The notes: generated by a model from the sequence alone, not told the origin. A DNA stretch of 64,000 nt from Lota lota (GCA_026745465.1 JACYXH010000692.1:1400757-1464756); one strand, 5' to 3'. Shown: positions 12,760-25,870, counted from the stretch's first letter. A program made the numbers and translations.

Positions 12760-12865
12760 ATCCACCTACCTCCACCTATCTACCTATCCATCTGTCCACC
12801 TACCTACCTATCGCCTTGTCCATTCAACCATCCACCTACTGGTCCATCCATCCATCTGTCCAGCC
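12760..12865. repeat. degenerate (CTAC)/(CCAT) tetranucleotide tract
   Basis: Interrupted CCTAC, CCATC and CTATC words over about 105 bp. Confidence 0.75.
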
Positions 12866-12902
12866 ATGGATCTAATCTGGAAATTAATCCATAATTATTT
12901 TA

Positions 12903-12962
12903 TATGATGAATACTTCATGTTCATACAGTATATATATATAGAACATGAAGTATTCATCATA
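12903..12962. repeat. perfect 21-bp inverted repeat (hairpin), 18-nt AT loop
   Basis: Arms 12903-12923 and 12942-12962 are exact reverse complements (TATGATGAATACTTCATG and so on). The loop is mostly TATATA. This could be a small palindromic MITE remnant or an AT-cruciform; no target duplication is obvious. Confidence 0.9.
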
Positions 12963-12965
12963 GTA

Positions 12966-13660
12966 TCAGTATGTATATATATAGATGTAGAGTTCCGTCA
13001 GGATAGTGCTGGATAGTGTGATACCAGGGGAAACATGTTGCTGGGGGAGTTTTGAAGGAGAAGGGTCTGTCTGTGTGGTGGAACGGCAATCACTAAGATA
13101 AGACATATAGGATAAAAGTGGTGTTGAAAGTGTGGAAGTTAAAAGGGAATGGTATAACAAGCAGCTTTCTGCACCATGTATATTTATTGGTGCGCCATTT
13201 GACTCGAAGATGTTAGAGCAGCTGTGGTGCTCGCCAGCAGTGTTTTGGGATGTTAGTTTACTTAGAACACTCAATTTAGAGAAAAAACCCAAACCTACTA
13301 ACTAAATTATCCCTTTTCCTCTAAGATGACTGCCCCAGTGGGTACAACATACTCTAAGAAGACTGTGCCTAGTTTGTACCCTCATAAGATAAACAAATCA
13401 ATATAAATACCATGCTGAATATTGAGTTGCCACATTTGGTGCATTTCCAATTAGCATACTTGCAAAATAAAATGTATACAAAAATTAAGTAACTATACAC
13501 ACGGAAATCTGCGAGAACAGCATTTAAGACACATCAGAAAAAAAGATACAGATATATAGCTAGGTAGAGATAACTAGACTGATACACAGAAAAATGTGCA
13601 TGCAAAAAGTTAGATCGATAGATGGATAATTAGTTATTTAGTATTTATCAATACCCTCAA
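12966..13660. other. anonymous DNA
   Basis: Contains a 108-codon minus-strand frame (12966-13292) with no recognised motif, and a GATA-rich stretch near 13545-13635. Confidence 0.3.
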
Positions 13661-13667
13661 TCTCTCT

Positions 13668-13680
13668 CACACACACACAA

Positions 13681-13744
<64 letters not shown>
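13668..13744. repeat. (CA)n microsatellite, about 77 bp
   Basis: CA repeat with interruptions near the left end (ACAAACGC) and a pure core from about 13684. Confidence 0.96.
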
Positions 13745-13747
<3 letters not shown>

Positions 13748-13759
13748 CACACAGTACCT

Positions 13760-15120
13760 ACATGCACCAATACATACAAACATACATGCAGGCATTACCT
13801 ACCTTTACTTCTACACACTCTTTACTTTCCATTCCCATAATCCCTGGCAGCTCCAGCTGCAATGTTCCAGGAGGAGCCCGTCCATCATTAGCACTTTGTC
13901 CACGTTGCACAGGCTCTGGCAAGAGGCCCTGCCTGCCTTTAGCTTTTTCTCTCTCTTCTCCTTCCCGTTGGCACGCACTCTGCCGCCTAGTGTCTTAAAT
14001 TGTAGGAGGCAAAGAATGAAGCTGTGTGGGGCTTGTTTGTTAACGACACAACACCCTCATGAGTGTGTGCTGGCAGAGAGCCTAGCCCCAGTACCATAGC
14101 GCCCCACATTAGGACAAGAACTGGAGTGAACCCAATCTTGTTTTAAAACATGCATATTTATTTAGTTGTTTACCCAGCAGTTATCAAGGGCTATGTGTGC
14201 AGCTTTTTCACTATTACAATCGTCTCTGAGTAATTATATCAAACTTGCACTTTGGGTTCTCCCTCAGATGGCTTCTCGGGGTGATTGAAATGTTGCACTG
14301 AAAAAGCTGGTGAGATACAGCTGCTTGCAGAGTTTATTGCGCTGCCAAAGCCAGCCGAGGTGATATTTCCCTTTGTAATGAACTTAAGCTCTGTACCAGG
14401 AAATACTACACCACACCGCATATTCCTCCACAATAAAAAACAATTATTAATAAAAGTTTATACTGATTGTATTAATTTCCAAAAGTACACTTTTGCAGGC
14501 ACATTCATGCACACTCAAAGATGCACAGGCCCCAAGATGCACTCTCGCTAGAGTCTTGCATGAGATTGAAGTCTAACTTTTCAACTGACCTCAAATAAAG
14601 GTGAGATTATTTTTGACCATCCCATAACTCCTCAAAGCACTCAGACCACCATAGAAGATGCACATATTCAAGATAACACATCTTCATTGCTGGGGAGGGA
14701 CTGACTGTACAGTCATTTACAAAGGTGGTTCAATATTTAACATGTAAATGGGACCAGATGGACTTCACAGGACCGCAACCAAGTGACATGGCCTCATATT
14801 CTTTTCTTTTTACTCTGGGAACAATTTAAATAATGCATGGAACCTCTTAAGGTGTCCATAGGCAAATGTAGCGGTCTTATAAACTTTTAATAATGAGCAC
14901 ATTGATAGCGTATAACCTTGATGGGATGATGGGGGGGATTATGCATTAATGATTAGGGTGGTTGTTCCATTCTGCTAGGCATGCCCAAGCCTTTGGGCAA
15001 AGGAGGCCGGTCGACAGAGGAACGAATGGTGGACGAATGGCGTTGTCTTGTCATGCAGATAATAAAGCAGGATGATGCAGAAATAACTCTCATCATCATA
15101 TAATTATGATTCCTATATGG
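13760..15120. other. anonymous DNA
   Basis: No gene or family-level repeat was recognised. Short open frames at 13762-14099 and 14239-14551 show no domain. Confidence 0.3.
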
Positions 15121-15129
15121 ATATGAATA

Positions 15130-15148
15130 TCTATCTATATATATCTAC

Positions 15149-15179
<31 letters not shown>

Positions 15180-15180
15180 G
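15130..15180. repeat. (TA)n/(TATC)n AT-rich tract
   Basis: TATCTATC then interrupted TA dinucleotides over about 50 bp. Confidence 0.85.
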
Positions 15181-15354
15181 TATTTCTGTAGAGCTTATTC
15201 CATTTGGACATTTATATGTAAATAGAGATCCTTTCTTATATCATACGCTATCAGGGGGGCAGGTCAGAAACGCAGTTAGGAGGTTAAGGAACTAAGTTTG
15301 ATCGCTAGTCTCTGCAGCCCTGGAGAAAGAAGCCTCTTACTGCTTCGTAATATC

Positions 15355-15412
15355 ATGTACTGTATTGTTCCATTCACTGTGTGTTGCTCAGCTAAAGCAT
15401 CTGCTAAATAAT
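15355..15412 (+). repeat. SINE/LINE 3' tail remnant
   Basis: Seen: TTCACTGTGTGTTGCTCAG then AAAGCATCTGCTAAATAATA. This matches the shape of the fish L2-mobilised tail 'GTAAGT(T/C)GCT..GGATAAAAGC.TCTGCTAAAT(G/A)A'. No head is recognisable upstream. Confidence 0.55.
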
Positions 15413-15667
15413 ATTTATTGTCAACAGTCATTACCCCTGACCCCCCGACTATCTTGGAGTCAGTAGCGCCCTCAGTGGTCTTATGTGGCAAAAACGCCCA
15501 GATGTATCTAAATATGTCCATATTGAAATGCAGAATCACTATTAACATTCCAAGTTGTTAAATAATACCTTCAATCTAGATGTCTAGATGTCCAATGTCA
15601 GGTGGTGTCATAAAAAAGGTTCCCCCACATTAATCATCCACACTACACCACTGTGTTGACATAGACG

Positions 15668-15719
15668 CCTTACACCTGTCTATAGGCGTATATATAGACG
15701 CCAATATACAGGTGTAAGG
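15668..15719. repeat. 12-bp inverted repeat CCTTACACCTGT
   Basis: Arms 15668-15679 and 15708-15719 are exact reverse complements. The interior has a second, shorter self-complementary part (TATAGGCGTATATATAGACGCC-like), so the whole block could fold as a long imperfect stem. Confidence 0.8.
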
Positions 15720-15849
15720 AAGTAAGGTCAAATGGAAGAGAAGGATTGACATTTGGTGAATATGATTATTTGCAGTTCTATAAAACCCCACTGAGCCCAA
15801 GACAAAATATATCAAACAAACTACCAGGACGGAGCCAAGAGTTTTCATG

Positions 15850-17125
15850 TTTGCACAAGATTTAGTGATGGGGGTGGAGAAGCAGTTGTAGGTTGTCAGA
15901 AACCTGTAAGGATGAATAAATCTGATGAAGGGCCTTAATTACGTGATTGCTGGCTTGGAAACCATATCCCTGAAAATAGACAGAAAGCTCTGTGGGGAGG
16001 GAGAGAACTCCTACGCTACTCACAGTAAGAGAATGACAAGTCCTTTTTTTATAGTGATTTTGAATGGTCTATGTGTAGACTCCACCGTTAGTTCTCAATA
16101 GCTCAGCAGGTTCAAAATAGGCATTCACTTCACAAACGTACTTGGATAAAGGAATTAAATTAATGGTTACGACCCATCCATTGCAACTCTAAATCCTCTG
16201 TAAGAAAAAAATTGGATCAATAATAATGTAATATGTATTTGCCATTTGGTGGAAGATTTTCATCCAACGCATCCGTGAGTTTGTGCATTTCTTAGCGTAG
16301 ATGGCACACCGTTTGAATGGAATCCCTAACGCGCGACAGTGTTGCTATGCTTAAGGAGCGGCGCTGCAAACAGAGCCTGTATCTATATCACTCCGCAAGC
16401 TTCAAATAGGGTCCAAAATATGGCAAGAATCGAATAAACGGGGAATCATAATGGACAAAAAGAAAAGGACGGACAGTGGCAGCGACATTCTCATGCAGCA
16501 GATGCATATAGAGGATGTTAACATCGCTCAGGATAAATATTTAGCAAGAAGGGCTTGATGTTCTACCGGAATGGCCCCCTGCTCGCTCAGAGTAGCATGT
16601 GAAGAGATGGAGGCTGAAACAATTACATAGTGAGAGGTTATTTTGCCCTTCTAAAAAACAACAAACGTACCATTTCTTAAGTACGTGTCCCGGCAGAGTT
16701 AACTTGAACAGGAGGGCTCCCAATTGATTCTTACTCCCTGTGGCTCCTTCACAGTCTAATCAAAGTTAGGAAACAATGACACAGGTGTCCCTTGAAGATA
16801 CTGCCAGAGCCATTAAGTATTTAAATACAATGGCGCGCCTCCGAGTATGTATTCCTAAGCTTCAAGTGCAACCTACTTTTCTCTACTGATTGAATACAAA
16901 TGCTTGCTGCTACTGAGTGTATTCTGTATTTTTTTTTAAAGTAAGAAACATTATTTAAAATTCACACATTTCCATTGACACCACGTTCCCTGCTGTGGAT
17001 GACAGATGCTAATAATAATTTAGAAAAATCAACATGTTGAAACTGAAAATAATACAAAATTAATGGTTCGGAAGGCGACAACAATGTTTTTGTTCCCATA
17101 CTTCCAATTAAATTTTCCTTCTGTT
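15850..17125. other. anonymous DNA
   Basis: No gene or repeat was recognised. CpGs are slightly more frequent at 16310-16440 than around it. Confidence 0.3.
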
Positions 17126-17128
17126 AAT

Positions 17129-17164
17129 GTGTGTGTGTGTGTGTATGTGTGTGTGTGTGTGTGT
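17129..17164. repeat. (GT)n microsatellite, interrupted
   Basis: GT repeat with one GTAT interruption. Confidence 0.93.
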
Positions 17165-17513
17165 TGTGGTGCATATTCTCCTTTCAACAGTTCTTGTTTT
17201 GTGCTGTTCTTTTTTTCACCCAGTTTTTATCTCACGCGGTTATTCTGTTTGAGGCCCCTGGATATTTCCCCCCCGCCCCACTCTGAGTCCACACTACCCC
17301 TTTACATGTTTACCTTGTGCAACACAAAGCCTCACACTACACAGTATGCGGCCGTTGAATGTCTCTTCTCAAACCTCAACCTCCAGCACCAAACAAGGGG
17401 AGCCATCGGAGCCACAGATCATTCCCTCTTTTCCCCCACGCACCGCCAAAGATAAAGGTTAGCTTCAAACACAGAGCCAATGTGTGCGGTTGTCACATCA
17501 TTCAGGTGTGTAA

Positions 17514-17518
<5 letters not shown>

Positions 17519-17604
<86 letters not shown>
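17519..17604. repeat. (CT)43 microsatellite, 86 bp
   Basis: Uninterrupted CT, then TTATCTCTCTCTGTCT. It generates Ser-Leu frames on the plus strand and Arg-Glu frames on the minus strand. Confidence 0.97.
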
Positions 17605-17606
<2 letters not shown>

Positions 17607-17943
17607 ATCTCTCTCTGTCTTCTGTCTCTCGTGTGGGCACCCACAATCCTCTCAGCGCTGTGAGCTGTCCTCACATGCAACACGCTTTTATTATTTTCCC
17701 TTTTTCTTTATTCTTCTTCCTCTCCATCTTCCCCTCTCCATTGGACCCCTACTGCCTCAGGGCAAGGGTTTTGTCTGGCCCAATTGACAGTCAATGATGC
17801 AGTTTAGCTTTTTGTCTTTCCCTGGCCCGAGGACCGCATATAATTGAGAAATCAGCAGGGCTCCCTCCCTCTCTCTCCTGCCCTCCCTCCTCATCATCCT
17901 CCTCCTTCGTCTCAAAGTCACCCGCTTACATACAGTTTTTCCA

Positions 17944-17947
17944 CCCC

Positions 17948-17978
<31 letters not shown>

Positions 17979-17988
17979 ACACACACAC
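17944..17988. repeat. poly-C (21 bp) joined to (AC)12
   Basis: A C run at 17944-17964 is directly fused to an AC repeat ending near 17988. Confidence 0.95.
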
Positions 17989-18114
17989 CCAACAACAATC
18001 ATCAGCTTAGCAGCTTAGCAATATTTGTACTTGAAGATTGTGCTTGGTGCCGTCTGCTGATCGGTCCCGGTACAGGCTTGTGTGAAGGAGAGAGGAAACA
18101 CTTCTTTCCTGTCC

Positions 18115-18115
<1 letters not shown>

Positions 18116-18157
<42 letters not shown>
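18116..18157. repeat. (GT)21 microsatellite
   Basis: Perfect GT followed by TTGTGTATGTTTG. Confidence 0.96.
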
Positions 18158-18160
<3 letters not shown>

Positions 18161-18670
18161 TGTATGTTTGCGCATGCACATAAGAAAGATGCAGTCTGTG
18201 GCTGTTGTTGATTTGATTAAAACCATTTACACTGAAGAACGGATCAGGGAGGTTAACGATGTCTTGACAAAAGGTAGATGATGTCCAGGTTTTACGCAAA
18301 GCAAGGAATTGGTTTGTGCATCCTAGAACACCTGATGTTTCAGTTAGAAATATGTGTTTCTCAATGGAAAGCACAATTTCAGTGAGAATGAATAATCAAG
18401 GTTGGGATAGCCGATCGACGTTAAAGGAGGCAACTTCAAAAAGGAAGCCTCTTTCCACAGCCGGCAGCGCTATGACTCTGATCAAAGGGAGATGGATGGA
18501 TGAGATAGGGAGCTGGTAGCCGTGCTGCCCTACGGCTTCACTGGGGTACCTTGGAAACATGAGACGCACAGGGTATATTTAGACAGTAAACATTATCAAT
18601 ATCATATGTGGGGGGAATTTGAAATGAGATAAATAACATGAAACAGATAACATGCGATCAGTCATTAAAA

Positions 18671-18690
18671 CACACACACACACACACACA
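18671..18690. repeat. (CA)10 microsatellite
   Basis: Perfect CA flanked by A runs. Confidence 0.95.
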
Positions 18691-18699
18691 AAAAAGCCT

Positions 18700-20350
18700 T
18701 TAAATATGCTAGAAGAAAATTGTATATAATTACTTGTGTTCAATGACTTAGTCATAATCATAATGCAACATCTCAAAAGACCTCCACTCCTCACTCCAGT
18801 GTCCCACTGTGAAAGCACCATGTTCAAATTCGAGTGGCAAACATGCTGAGCCTGGGCTTTTCCTTCAGAATCCTGTGTCATCACTTTCCAGGGGTGGGTT
18901 ACGGTGAGGAGTCAAGCCCTTGGAGATCGGAATGTTCTCCTTTCTATATGTTTTTTTTTAAGAATAGCAAATTGTATTCTGAAATGGTTTCGGTCCCATC
19001 TGGCTCTGTGTTTCTTCTTCAACCGAGCCAGGAAGCATTGCACAAAATTTCTCAAGTAATTGTTGGTCAAAAGGTAGTGAGTAGTCTGTCCCCCCTGTTG
19101 TACCGATAATAAAAAATGTATAAGGCACATGTTATTTTTTCTTTGCCAATTCAAAGTCTTGGTCCAGAAGGATACAGTGTAGCATTATAACACTGCCATT
19201 TTGGCAGAATATTACCCTCAATCATATTCCCAAAGCTGAAGCAAGGTTAGTCAGTTAGCTCAATATGAATCAGCTTCATTCCACTACACACACCAGCGGA
19301 CCCCTGGACCCCCGACTCAAGCCAGAATGGGTTGTTATAATTTTATGCTGACAGGCCGCAGACGGCCCGCGAATGAATAAAATAGTCGAAAGCGCCACAG
19401 TTGAGCTCTTTAACTATTAAGAAAATGCGATACATTTTTTTTTTCATGTCAGCGTTTGATAAGTAGGGATGAAAGACGCATGGGCTCACAATCCAGTATC
19501 CCTGCTCAACAGTGTGAGCGTGGATGACTTAATTACCTGAATGCAACACTTGCAGATTCTGTTACAAGGATGGACCGTTTGGAAAAGTCGCCCAACTTGA
19601 CTAGAGAGACTTACATAGAAGTTGAGTGCCAGAATGTATAGAAATCCACTGTACCAACCAATATGCCAATTCTTATCCATGTGAGAAATGTGTATTAAAA
19701 AAAAAAAACGGATCAATTATACAATGAAATAACACGACCACAAACGCAATAGACACCCATTATTTCATGCATGTCCCAATCTAGACCGGCGCTCTACAGA
19801 CGAAGCTCCACACATCCACGCACACATCCACGCACACGTCCACACACACGTCCTCACAGGCTGTGGTGTTAGCATCCCCTCTCGACGTCACAAAAATAAC
19901 CGGACTTGAGTTTGGAGCAGTCTTTTTTAAAAGCAGGTTGGTCGCGACTGGCAAATACTTTCTTTTAACTACGCTATTATTTTAGTAGCAGTTAAACAAT
20001 AGCATAGATCACTATGTTTAAGATCACGGAAGTCATTCTAACATGTTTAAAAACACGATTTTTGGGTTCACTGGCGCTTTAAACCATTATGGTCCCATCT
20101 GAGTTGACATGGGAATGAAGATAATAACAGTCCGACAGCGATTACCCCAGTGTTAACAAAGGATGAGTTCAAGTTGATAATAATAGCCTGAGACAGAGTC
20201 GGAGCGATCCACCGGAGGAGCCCCACTCAAGAGTGGAGTCACGGCTACTGCTGTCTTTACGAATATAAGAAAGGTACTGGTACCTACAATTTCTCTATCC
20301 AACCCTGTACCTTTGAAACAAAAGGAAAAACGTTCCCCTATCTCTTGCTG
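18700..20350. other. anonymous DNA with a short 12-bp-period minisatellite
   Basis: At 19807-19854 the unit CCACGCACACAT repeats about four times with changes. The rest shows no gene; open frames at 18834-19109 and 19486-19716 carry no recognised domain. Confidence 0.4.
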
Positions 20351-20365
20351 AGAAGCTGCTTGTAG

Positions 20366-20463
20366 AGAGGGAGAGAGAGACAGAGAGAGAGACAGATAGA
20401 GAGACAGAGAGAGAGAGAGCGAGAAAGAGAGAGAGAGAGAGAGACAGAGAGAGAGAGACAGAT

Positions 20464-20496
<33 letters not shown>

Positions 20497-20547
20497 GAGA
20501 AAGAGAGAGACAGAGAGAGAGAGAGTGTGTGAGAGAGAGAGAGAGAG

Positions 20548-20608
<61 letters not shown>

Positions 20609-20632
20609 CAGAGAGAGATAGAGAGAGATAGA
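20366..20632. repeat. interrupted (GA)n array with higher-order repeat
   Basis: About 267 bp of GA with regular ACA, ATA and GCGAGAAA interruptions. The interruption pattern GACAGATAGAGAGACAGAG...GCGAGAAAGAG occurs at 20391-20429 and again from 20457, giving an approximate 66-bp higher-order unit. The Ser-Leu frames on the minus strand are artefacts of this array. Confidence 0.92.
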
Positions 20633-21067
20633 GCAGCCATCGACGTGTAGCGGGGTGAATGGCTATAGACAGAGAAAGCGCTGATGATGCGATTGAGTGT
20701 AATCCTCTGGCGTTTACGTGCTAATCTTCCAATCTGAAAGGTGAGCGATAGCGCCGCTGCCATTTCCTCAAGTTAAAACACAGTAGCTTAAGGCACCAAC
20801 AACAGCCAAGGCAGTTGTGTATCAAGAAGGAACCTGTAAAGACGCCTTTTGCTTTACAGATTTATGGTGCGGGGGATATAAGCTGTAGCCTGAGGGTTTT
20901 ACAACCGCAAAGCCTTAACTTTGATTTTATCCACTGTCTATTCACTTCGCCTCTCGCAGGATTATGATAAATAGTACACATATAAAATGATACATATTTT
21001 ACTAAATGCTGGAAGATATGTGGCTACTATATAAAGTGTATACCATGATCCATGATACCATTTGTAT

Positions 21068-21574
21068 TAGGGATGTGAATAACTCAAAAATTTCATCATC
21101 GAATAATCAGTGGGTGGTATGAACTAATTATCGATTACTCGATGTCTGCCGACATTCACAAATAACTTTGCATCTTAAACACATAAAAACAAAGTTGAAC
21201 AGTGGAAAAATCTAATTAATTCTGGTTCAATTAATTTCTTCGCATAAATACTTCTGGAAACTTAGTACGGAATTTACACAATGCGCTGTTTTGATGACGT
21301 CATTTAATGACGTCAACAGTACACTGCGTACTGGTGTTGTTTGTTTGTGTTTCATGCATGTCTATTTAAATGAATGCTTGTGTATGGTGCGCATTGTTTT
21401 ATACATGGGTAATACAAATTATAATAATAATAGTGCTACAGAACCAACATTAGTTCCGTCCGTTAATCGTGTTTATTTGAATGGGAAACTAAATGTAACG
21501 GCCCAAATGTTAAAAATCTACTTTGACCATCGGGAACCAATAATTGAATAATCAATTATTCTGACCCATCCCTA
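21068..21574. mobile_element. hAT-like non-autonomous element, 507 bp
   Basis: Seen: the left end is TAGGGATGTGAATAA. The right end, on the minus strand, is TAGGGATGGGTCAGAATAA. Subterminal sequence on both sides is rich in ATTATCGATTA/AATTGATTATT words, as in fish hAT elements with TAGGGATG ends. The 8-bp flanks (atttgtat and atatacac) match at only 4 of 8 positions, so the target duplication is not proven. An 86-codon frame inside (21291-21551) has no recognised domain. Confidence 0.6.
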
Positions 21575-21599
21575 ATATACACGTGTGTGCGGTTCATTT

Positions 21600-22330
21600 A
21601 TATGCTTTACACAGTACACACATTTGATTATTTTTGCAAGCAAACTTTTAAAAACGTTATCCCATTATCCCATCTCCAAGCTACATCTCAATCTTGTTGA
21701 GATGTAACTGTCACGATTCAGGATGTACACGGTGAGCTTAAGTTGTGGCTTTCTTTTGGACTGGAAATATCCACGGTAGGAACCAATAGGGGGAAGACAA
21801 TCCCTTTTGTAAATAGAAATAACAGATTTGCGTGCTAGTGAGAGCGGCCGGTTTTGTTATGATTGTTAAACCCTCGCCCTCCAGTTAGTCATCACAGTGC
21901 ACTTTTACAGTTTTAATTCCAGGAACGTATTACATAAATACATCAAATATATAAAAATAATATTTTAAGGTATTCTTTGCATTTTGTGTCCAAACTGGCT
22001 TACCTCGTGACAACAGCTTAAATGTGATGTTGGGGGAGATTTAAGAGCTTTAATCAGAGTGTAATTTGTGAAAAATGCCATAGCCATTGGTCTGCTGTTA
22101 GTGAGTGAAACTCTCTGCGAAATCAGGTGGACTGCGCTCCTGCCGCTGTACAAGACGATTTAGATTTAGAATGCTCCCAGCAAATGTCTGACCAATCAGG
22201 GCAATTCTTATCGGATTGGATCGGGGAATCCATTTAGCCTGTCAATCACAGGTAAGTGAATGCATACTTCAATGCTCTCCTATGCTCTTTTCTGTTTCCT
22301 TTCTTAATTTGTAAAAGAAAAAGGCCTTGT
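21600..22330. other. anonymous AT-rich DNA
   Basis: No gene or repeat was recognised. Confidence 0.3.
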
Positions 22331-22340
22331 TTACCTAATC

Positions 22341-22386
22341 ACCGTTAGTCACTTTGGATAGAAGAGTCTGCTAAATGAATAAATAG
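22341..22386 (+). repeat. SINE/LINE 3' tail remnant
   Basis: Seen: TTAGTCACTTTGGATAGAAG then AGTCTGCTAAATGAATAAAT. This is the conserved fish L2-type tail shared by many SINEs. The body upstream is not recognisable. Confidence 0.7.
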
Positions 22387-22480
22387 TAAACAGTGAAACC
22401 ATGGTTGGTCCCTTTCCATCTTCTCGCAGGGAGGTACTACCAATAGCACTCAAACTCTGGCAATCACTTCAGCAACGTTT

Positions 22481-22555
<75 letters not shown>
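22481..22555. repeat. compound (GT)n-(GA)n microsatellite
   Basis: GT to 22520 (interrupted near 22487), switching directly to GA up to 22555. Confidence 0.96.
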
Positions 22556-22557
<2 letters not shown>

Positions 22558-22619
22558 TGAAACCACATGGCTTCAGTCTCACGTTAACCATTGCTGGTTG
22601 AAAATGATCTACACTGTTG

Positions 22620-24500
22620 TCGCTTCTCTAAATGCCTCTCTAGAATTCAGGAATATAAAGAAAAACAACATTCTCCCAAACAGGATTAAATAACAAAAGC
22701 TGGTAATGAATAGACTAACTACAATACACACCTCAACCATAAGTCACTTATCCGCCCATTTATCCCCTGAAAAAACAACGACTGGGGGAGAAACAAAAGA
22801 GTAAAAACAGAGTAATTTTTTTCTGTCCCATGCAATATTGACTCTGGGGTTCACCTTGGCATATTACTTCATGAGATTAAAAGAATAATTTCACAGGTGG
22901 TAAAAGAATTGGCACACACAACCTGCGCACACATACACATACTCTGAAGGGAAGTGAATTATTTATTGTAATCTGGCAATGTGAGGTTGTTTATCACATA
23001 TTAATGTGATACATCAGGGAAGTAATTCTCCTCTGGCGCACCACAAGCAGTTTCACTCACTATGTGTCATGGCAAATGCTCTATCTGTAAGGATTCATGG
23101 GGCTGTAATCTGAAAGGAAGCTAATCTACACCTCCAGCGTTCTGTCAGAGACTCAGGCTCCGATTACCTGCAAAGACTCTGTGTGACTCTGTGCAGATAA
23201 ATTGCTCCTGTATAGATATTCCCAGAACAGCCATTTCTGAAGCGCTTGGCGTACAGACAGAAAAAAATACAAATGTTTCCACGGACGAATATGTCCATTG
23301 TTGTTCCGTTTGTAAGGAGCCAAGAGGGAGCAGTAGTTATCCCCATTAGTACGACAACGGAGGGGAAATTACAAGAATGCGGGCGGTGTTCAATTCTGAT
23401 TTAAGAATCAAATTATGACTCCAAGACGCCCTCACACACACTGTCTCACTCTCGCCAAGTGAGGAGACAGTTCAGGAAGAGAGGTGATAGACATGGCTAG
23501 ATGGATGAATATATTGATAGTCAAAGAGACAGACAGATAGATAGACCAACAGATAGACCAATAGACTAACAGACAGATGCGACAGACACACGCACGGACA
23601 GACAGGCACCTAAAATGCAGTTTTGTAGTGGATCTATCCCATTGTGTGCAGCGCTATGTTGATAACAAAAAAAAAACAATCAAACAAGCGAGTCGTTGGC
23701 GGCAGAGAAGTTCATTTCCAGGGGGGTCGGTCCTCACTTGGTGGGCAGACGATGTGTCACCAGTTGCTCCAGAGACACGGCTAAAAGTTATACGATGAAA
23801 GATTGCCTTTAGGCTCATTAGTTGGAACAGCTGGTTGGGTAATGAACAGGAAACAGTATGTCAAGAGGTTCAGCCACGCTTCCCCTGAGATGCGTATCCA
23901 GAGTATATCATTGAAAAGAAAGATTAATGTTGATACATTGGAACTTTACTGCCTTTTAATGGCTGTCTGAGGCGCAGGAATGGATGGCTGTCTTAGGTGT
24001 ACAATCAAATATCCAATACAATGTGAGAACACAGACAGTTGACACCAAATTGGAGTCAAATCGAAGGATCCACTACTGTCGTTAATCAGAACTGTGTTCT
24101 GATGCAACATGCATATGTTATGGTTTTATATATAATTGTTTACATTTTTTATCATTGTTAAACAATCTTCCATTCTGAGCTTCACAGCATTGGCTGGGGG
24201 GGCGGGACTGTCTCTGTCCATAAGATCGCATAAGTACTCCACAGGGACGCTGGCCTGCATTGATGCCAGCTGTGGGCTGAAGGCTTCATCCCGTAAAGCA
24301 GAAGCTCATTGGACGACACATTTGTATCTTAAGCGTCCGAGCAAACCTGCATTTGCTACAGTTGCAATCGACGTAGAACTGGCCATTTCTGTCTTCTCTT
24401 TATTTTTTATTTTGATGTATGTTCCATTAGCAAACCCATCGCCTCGCACTCAAGGATGCCCTTGATCGACAACACCGTCCCGATGGTCAGGGGCTGCTAA
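22620..24500. other. anonymous DNA with a GACA/GATA-rich stretch
   Basis: Degenerate GACA/GATA words occupy 23523-23605. No gene was recognised; a 109-codon frame at 24136-24465 has no known domain. Confidence 0.35.
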
Positions 24501-24501
24501 A

Positions 24502-24505
<4 letters not shown>

Positions 24506-24552
<47 letters not shown>
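24506..24552. repeat. (AT)23 microsatellite
   Basis: Perfect AT, 47 bp, a likely cruciform-prone site. Confidence 0.96.
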
Positions 24553-24554
<2 letters not shown>

Positions 24555-24559
24555 ATGGG

Positions 24560-25780
24560 AAATCGGCACCCAACAGTAGCAGCATCACGCCCCGTCCAGA
24601 GGTCAGAAACGCTGATACTGCATTGATGCATGATGATCATCTGTGGTCTTGTATCCTGAACCCTATTTAATTCACAAACAAGTTAAACTGCAGAGACATG
24701 GAAATACAACTATTCCCCCCCCCCCACCCCCCAACTATTCCATGATTTGAGTTTATGATCCTTAGCTGACATTGTTACCAAGCGTCTTGTTTTGTCCCAT
24801 GCTATGTTATTAGTATATATTACTGTTTATTGTCTGCCCATTTCAAAAGCTTGTTTCCAGAAAAGTAACGTTAAATAAAAGAGGCCAGGACTATCCATTC
24901 ATCTTGGGAAACAATCTTTCATGCCAGTGAACCGGCAAGTAAAGACTAAAACACTTTTATAAAGGACAGATCACTGATTTTAAACCTTGCTTCAGCTGAG
25001 AATACCACCACTGGGGTATGGAGGAACAGAATATAGTGTGATTGGTTTACGTTCTCTAAATCTCCACCTCTGCAAAAGCAGTCAGCATTCAACCTAGCAT
25101 TAGTCTAGGTTGAATAAATGTAGCCTGCCTGTTTACCAAAGTGTGTCTCGCTGTACGTTTTACCTGAACCCAGTGACATCAGGGATGTATGTGGGTGAAC
25201 TAGGGGCACTCAGTCATCACTTCAAACTCTTAAAAGGAGTATATCTATGGCTTTAACTTATCTCACTGCTTGAGCATTTGCTACAGCTGCATTTTCCCAA
25301 ACCACCACCTTATCCTGCATGAACTTTATTTACTTATACTTTACTTTATAAACTTTATTGGCAATGTAGTTGTACACTATAGTGTACTACTTTATGCATC
25401 TAGGCAATGTGTGTGTGGGATGACTGTGATTTTTGACTTAATACCTGACAACGAAATTTTTAACGGTAATCGAATCGTCATGGACGTCATGGACAACAGT
25501 GAGTAAACCAAAATAATTCGGAAACTTGACATGATTACAAGGGATACGATCAAATGCCGTGTCCAGGACAGCTATGAAGTGATTGTGAATGGGAAATAGC
25601 TGAACTCACTGTCACCTGCATGTCCCTCAGCCCCAGTAGGGTTCAGAGCAGTACAACTGCTGATCGCTTGGCGTTTAGAGAGTTGACTCCCTGTGCAGTG
25701 AATGCCTCTGGGAGAAGTGCAGCATACCTTAAACAGATAAGAGTGAGCCACTTTTAAAGCATCCTGCTGGTTCTGAGAGA
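24560..25780. other. anonymous DNA
   Basis: Short C-rich run at 24715-24732. No gene was recognised. Confidence 0.3.
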
Positions 25781-25783
25781 GAG

Positions 25784-25788
<5 letters not shown>

Positions 25789-25869
<81 letters not shown>
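25789..25869. repeat. (GT)40 microsatellite
   Basis: Perfect GT, 81 bp. Together with the (AC)25 at 25981 it forms an inverted pair separated by 111 bp. Confidence 0.97.

Positions 25870-25870
<1 letters not shown>

Noticed and set aside
13921-14099. Overlapping frames downstream of the 13.7-kb CA tract
   Set aside because: They are short, with no shared conserved segment, and both lack domain character.
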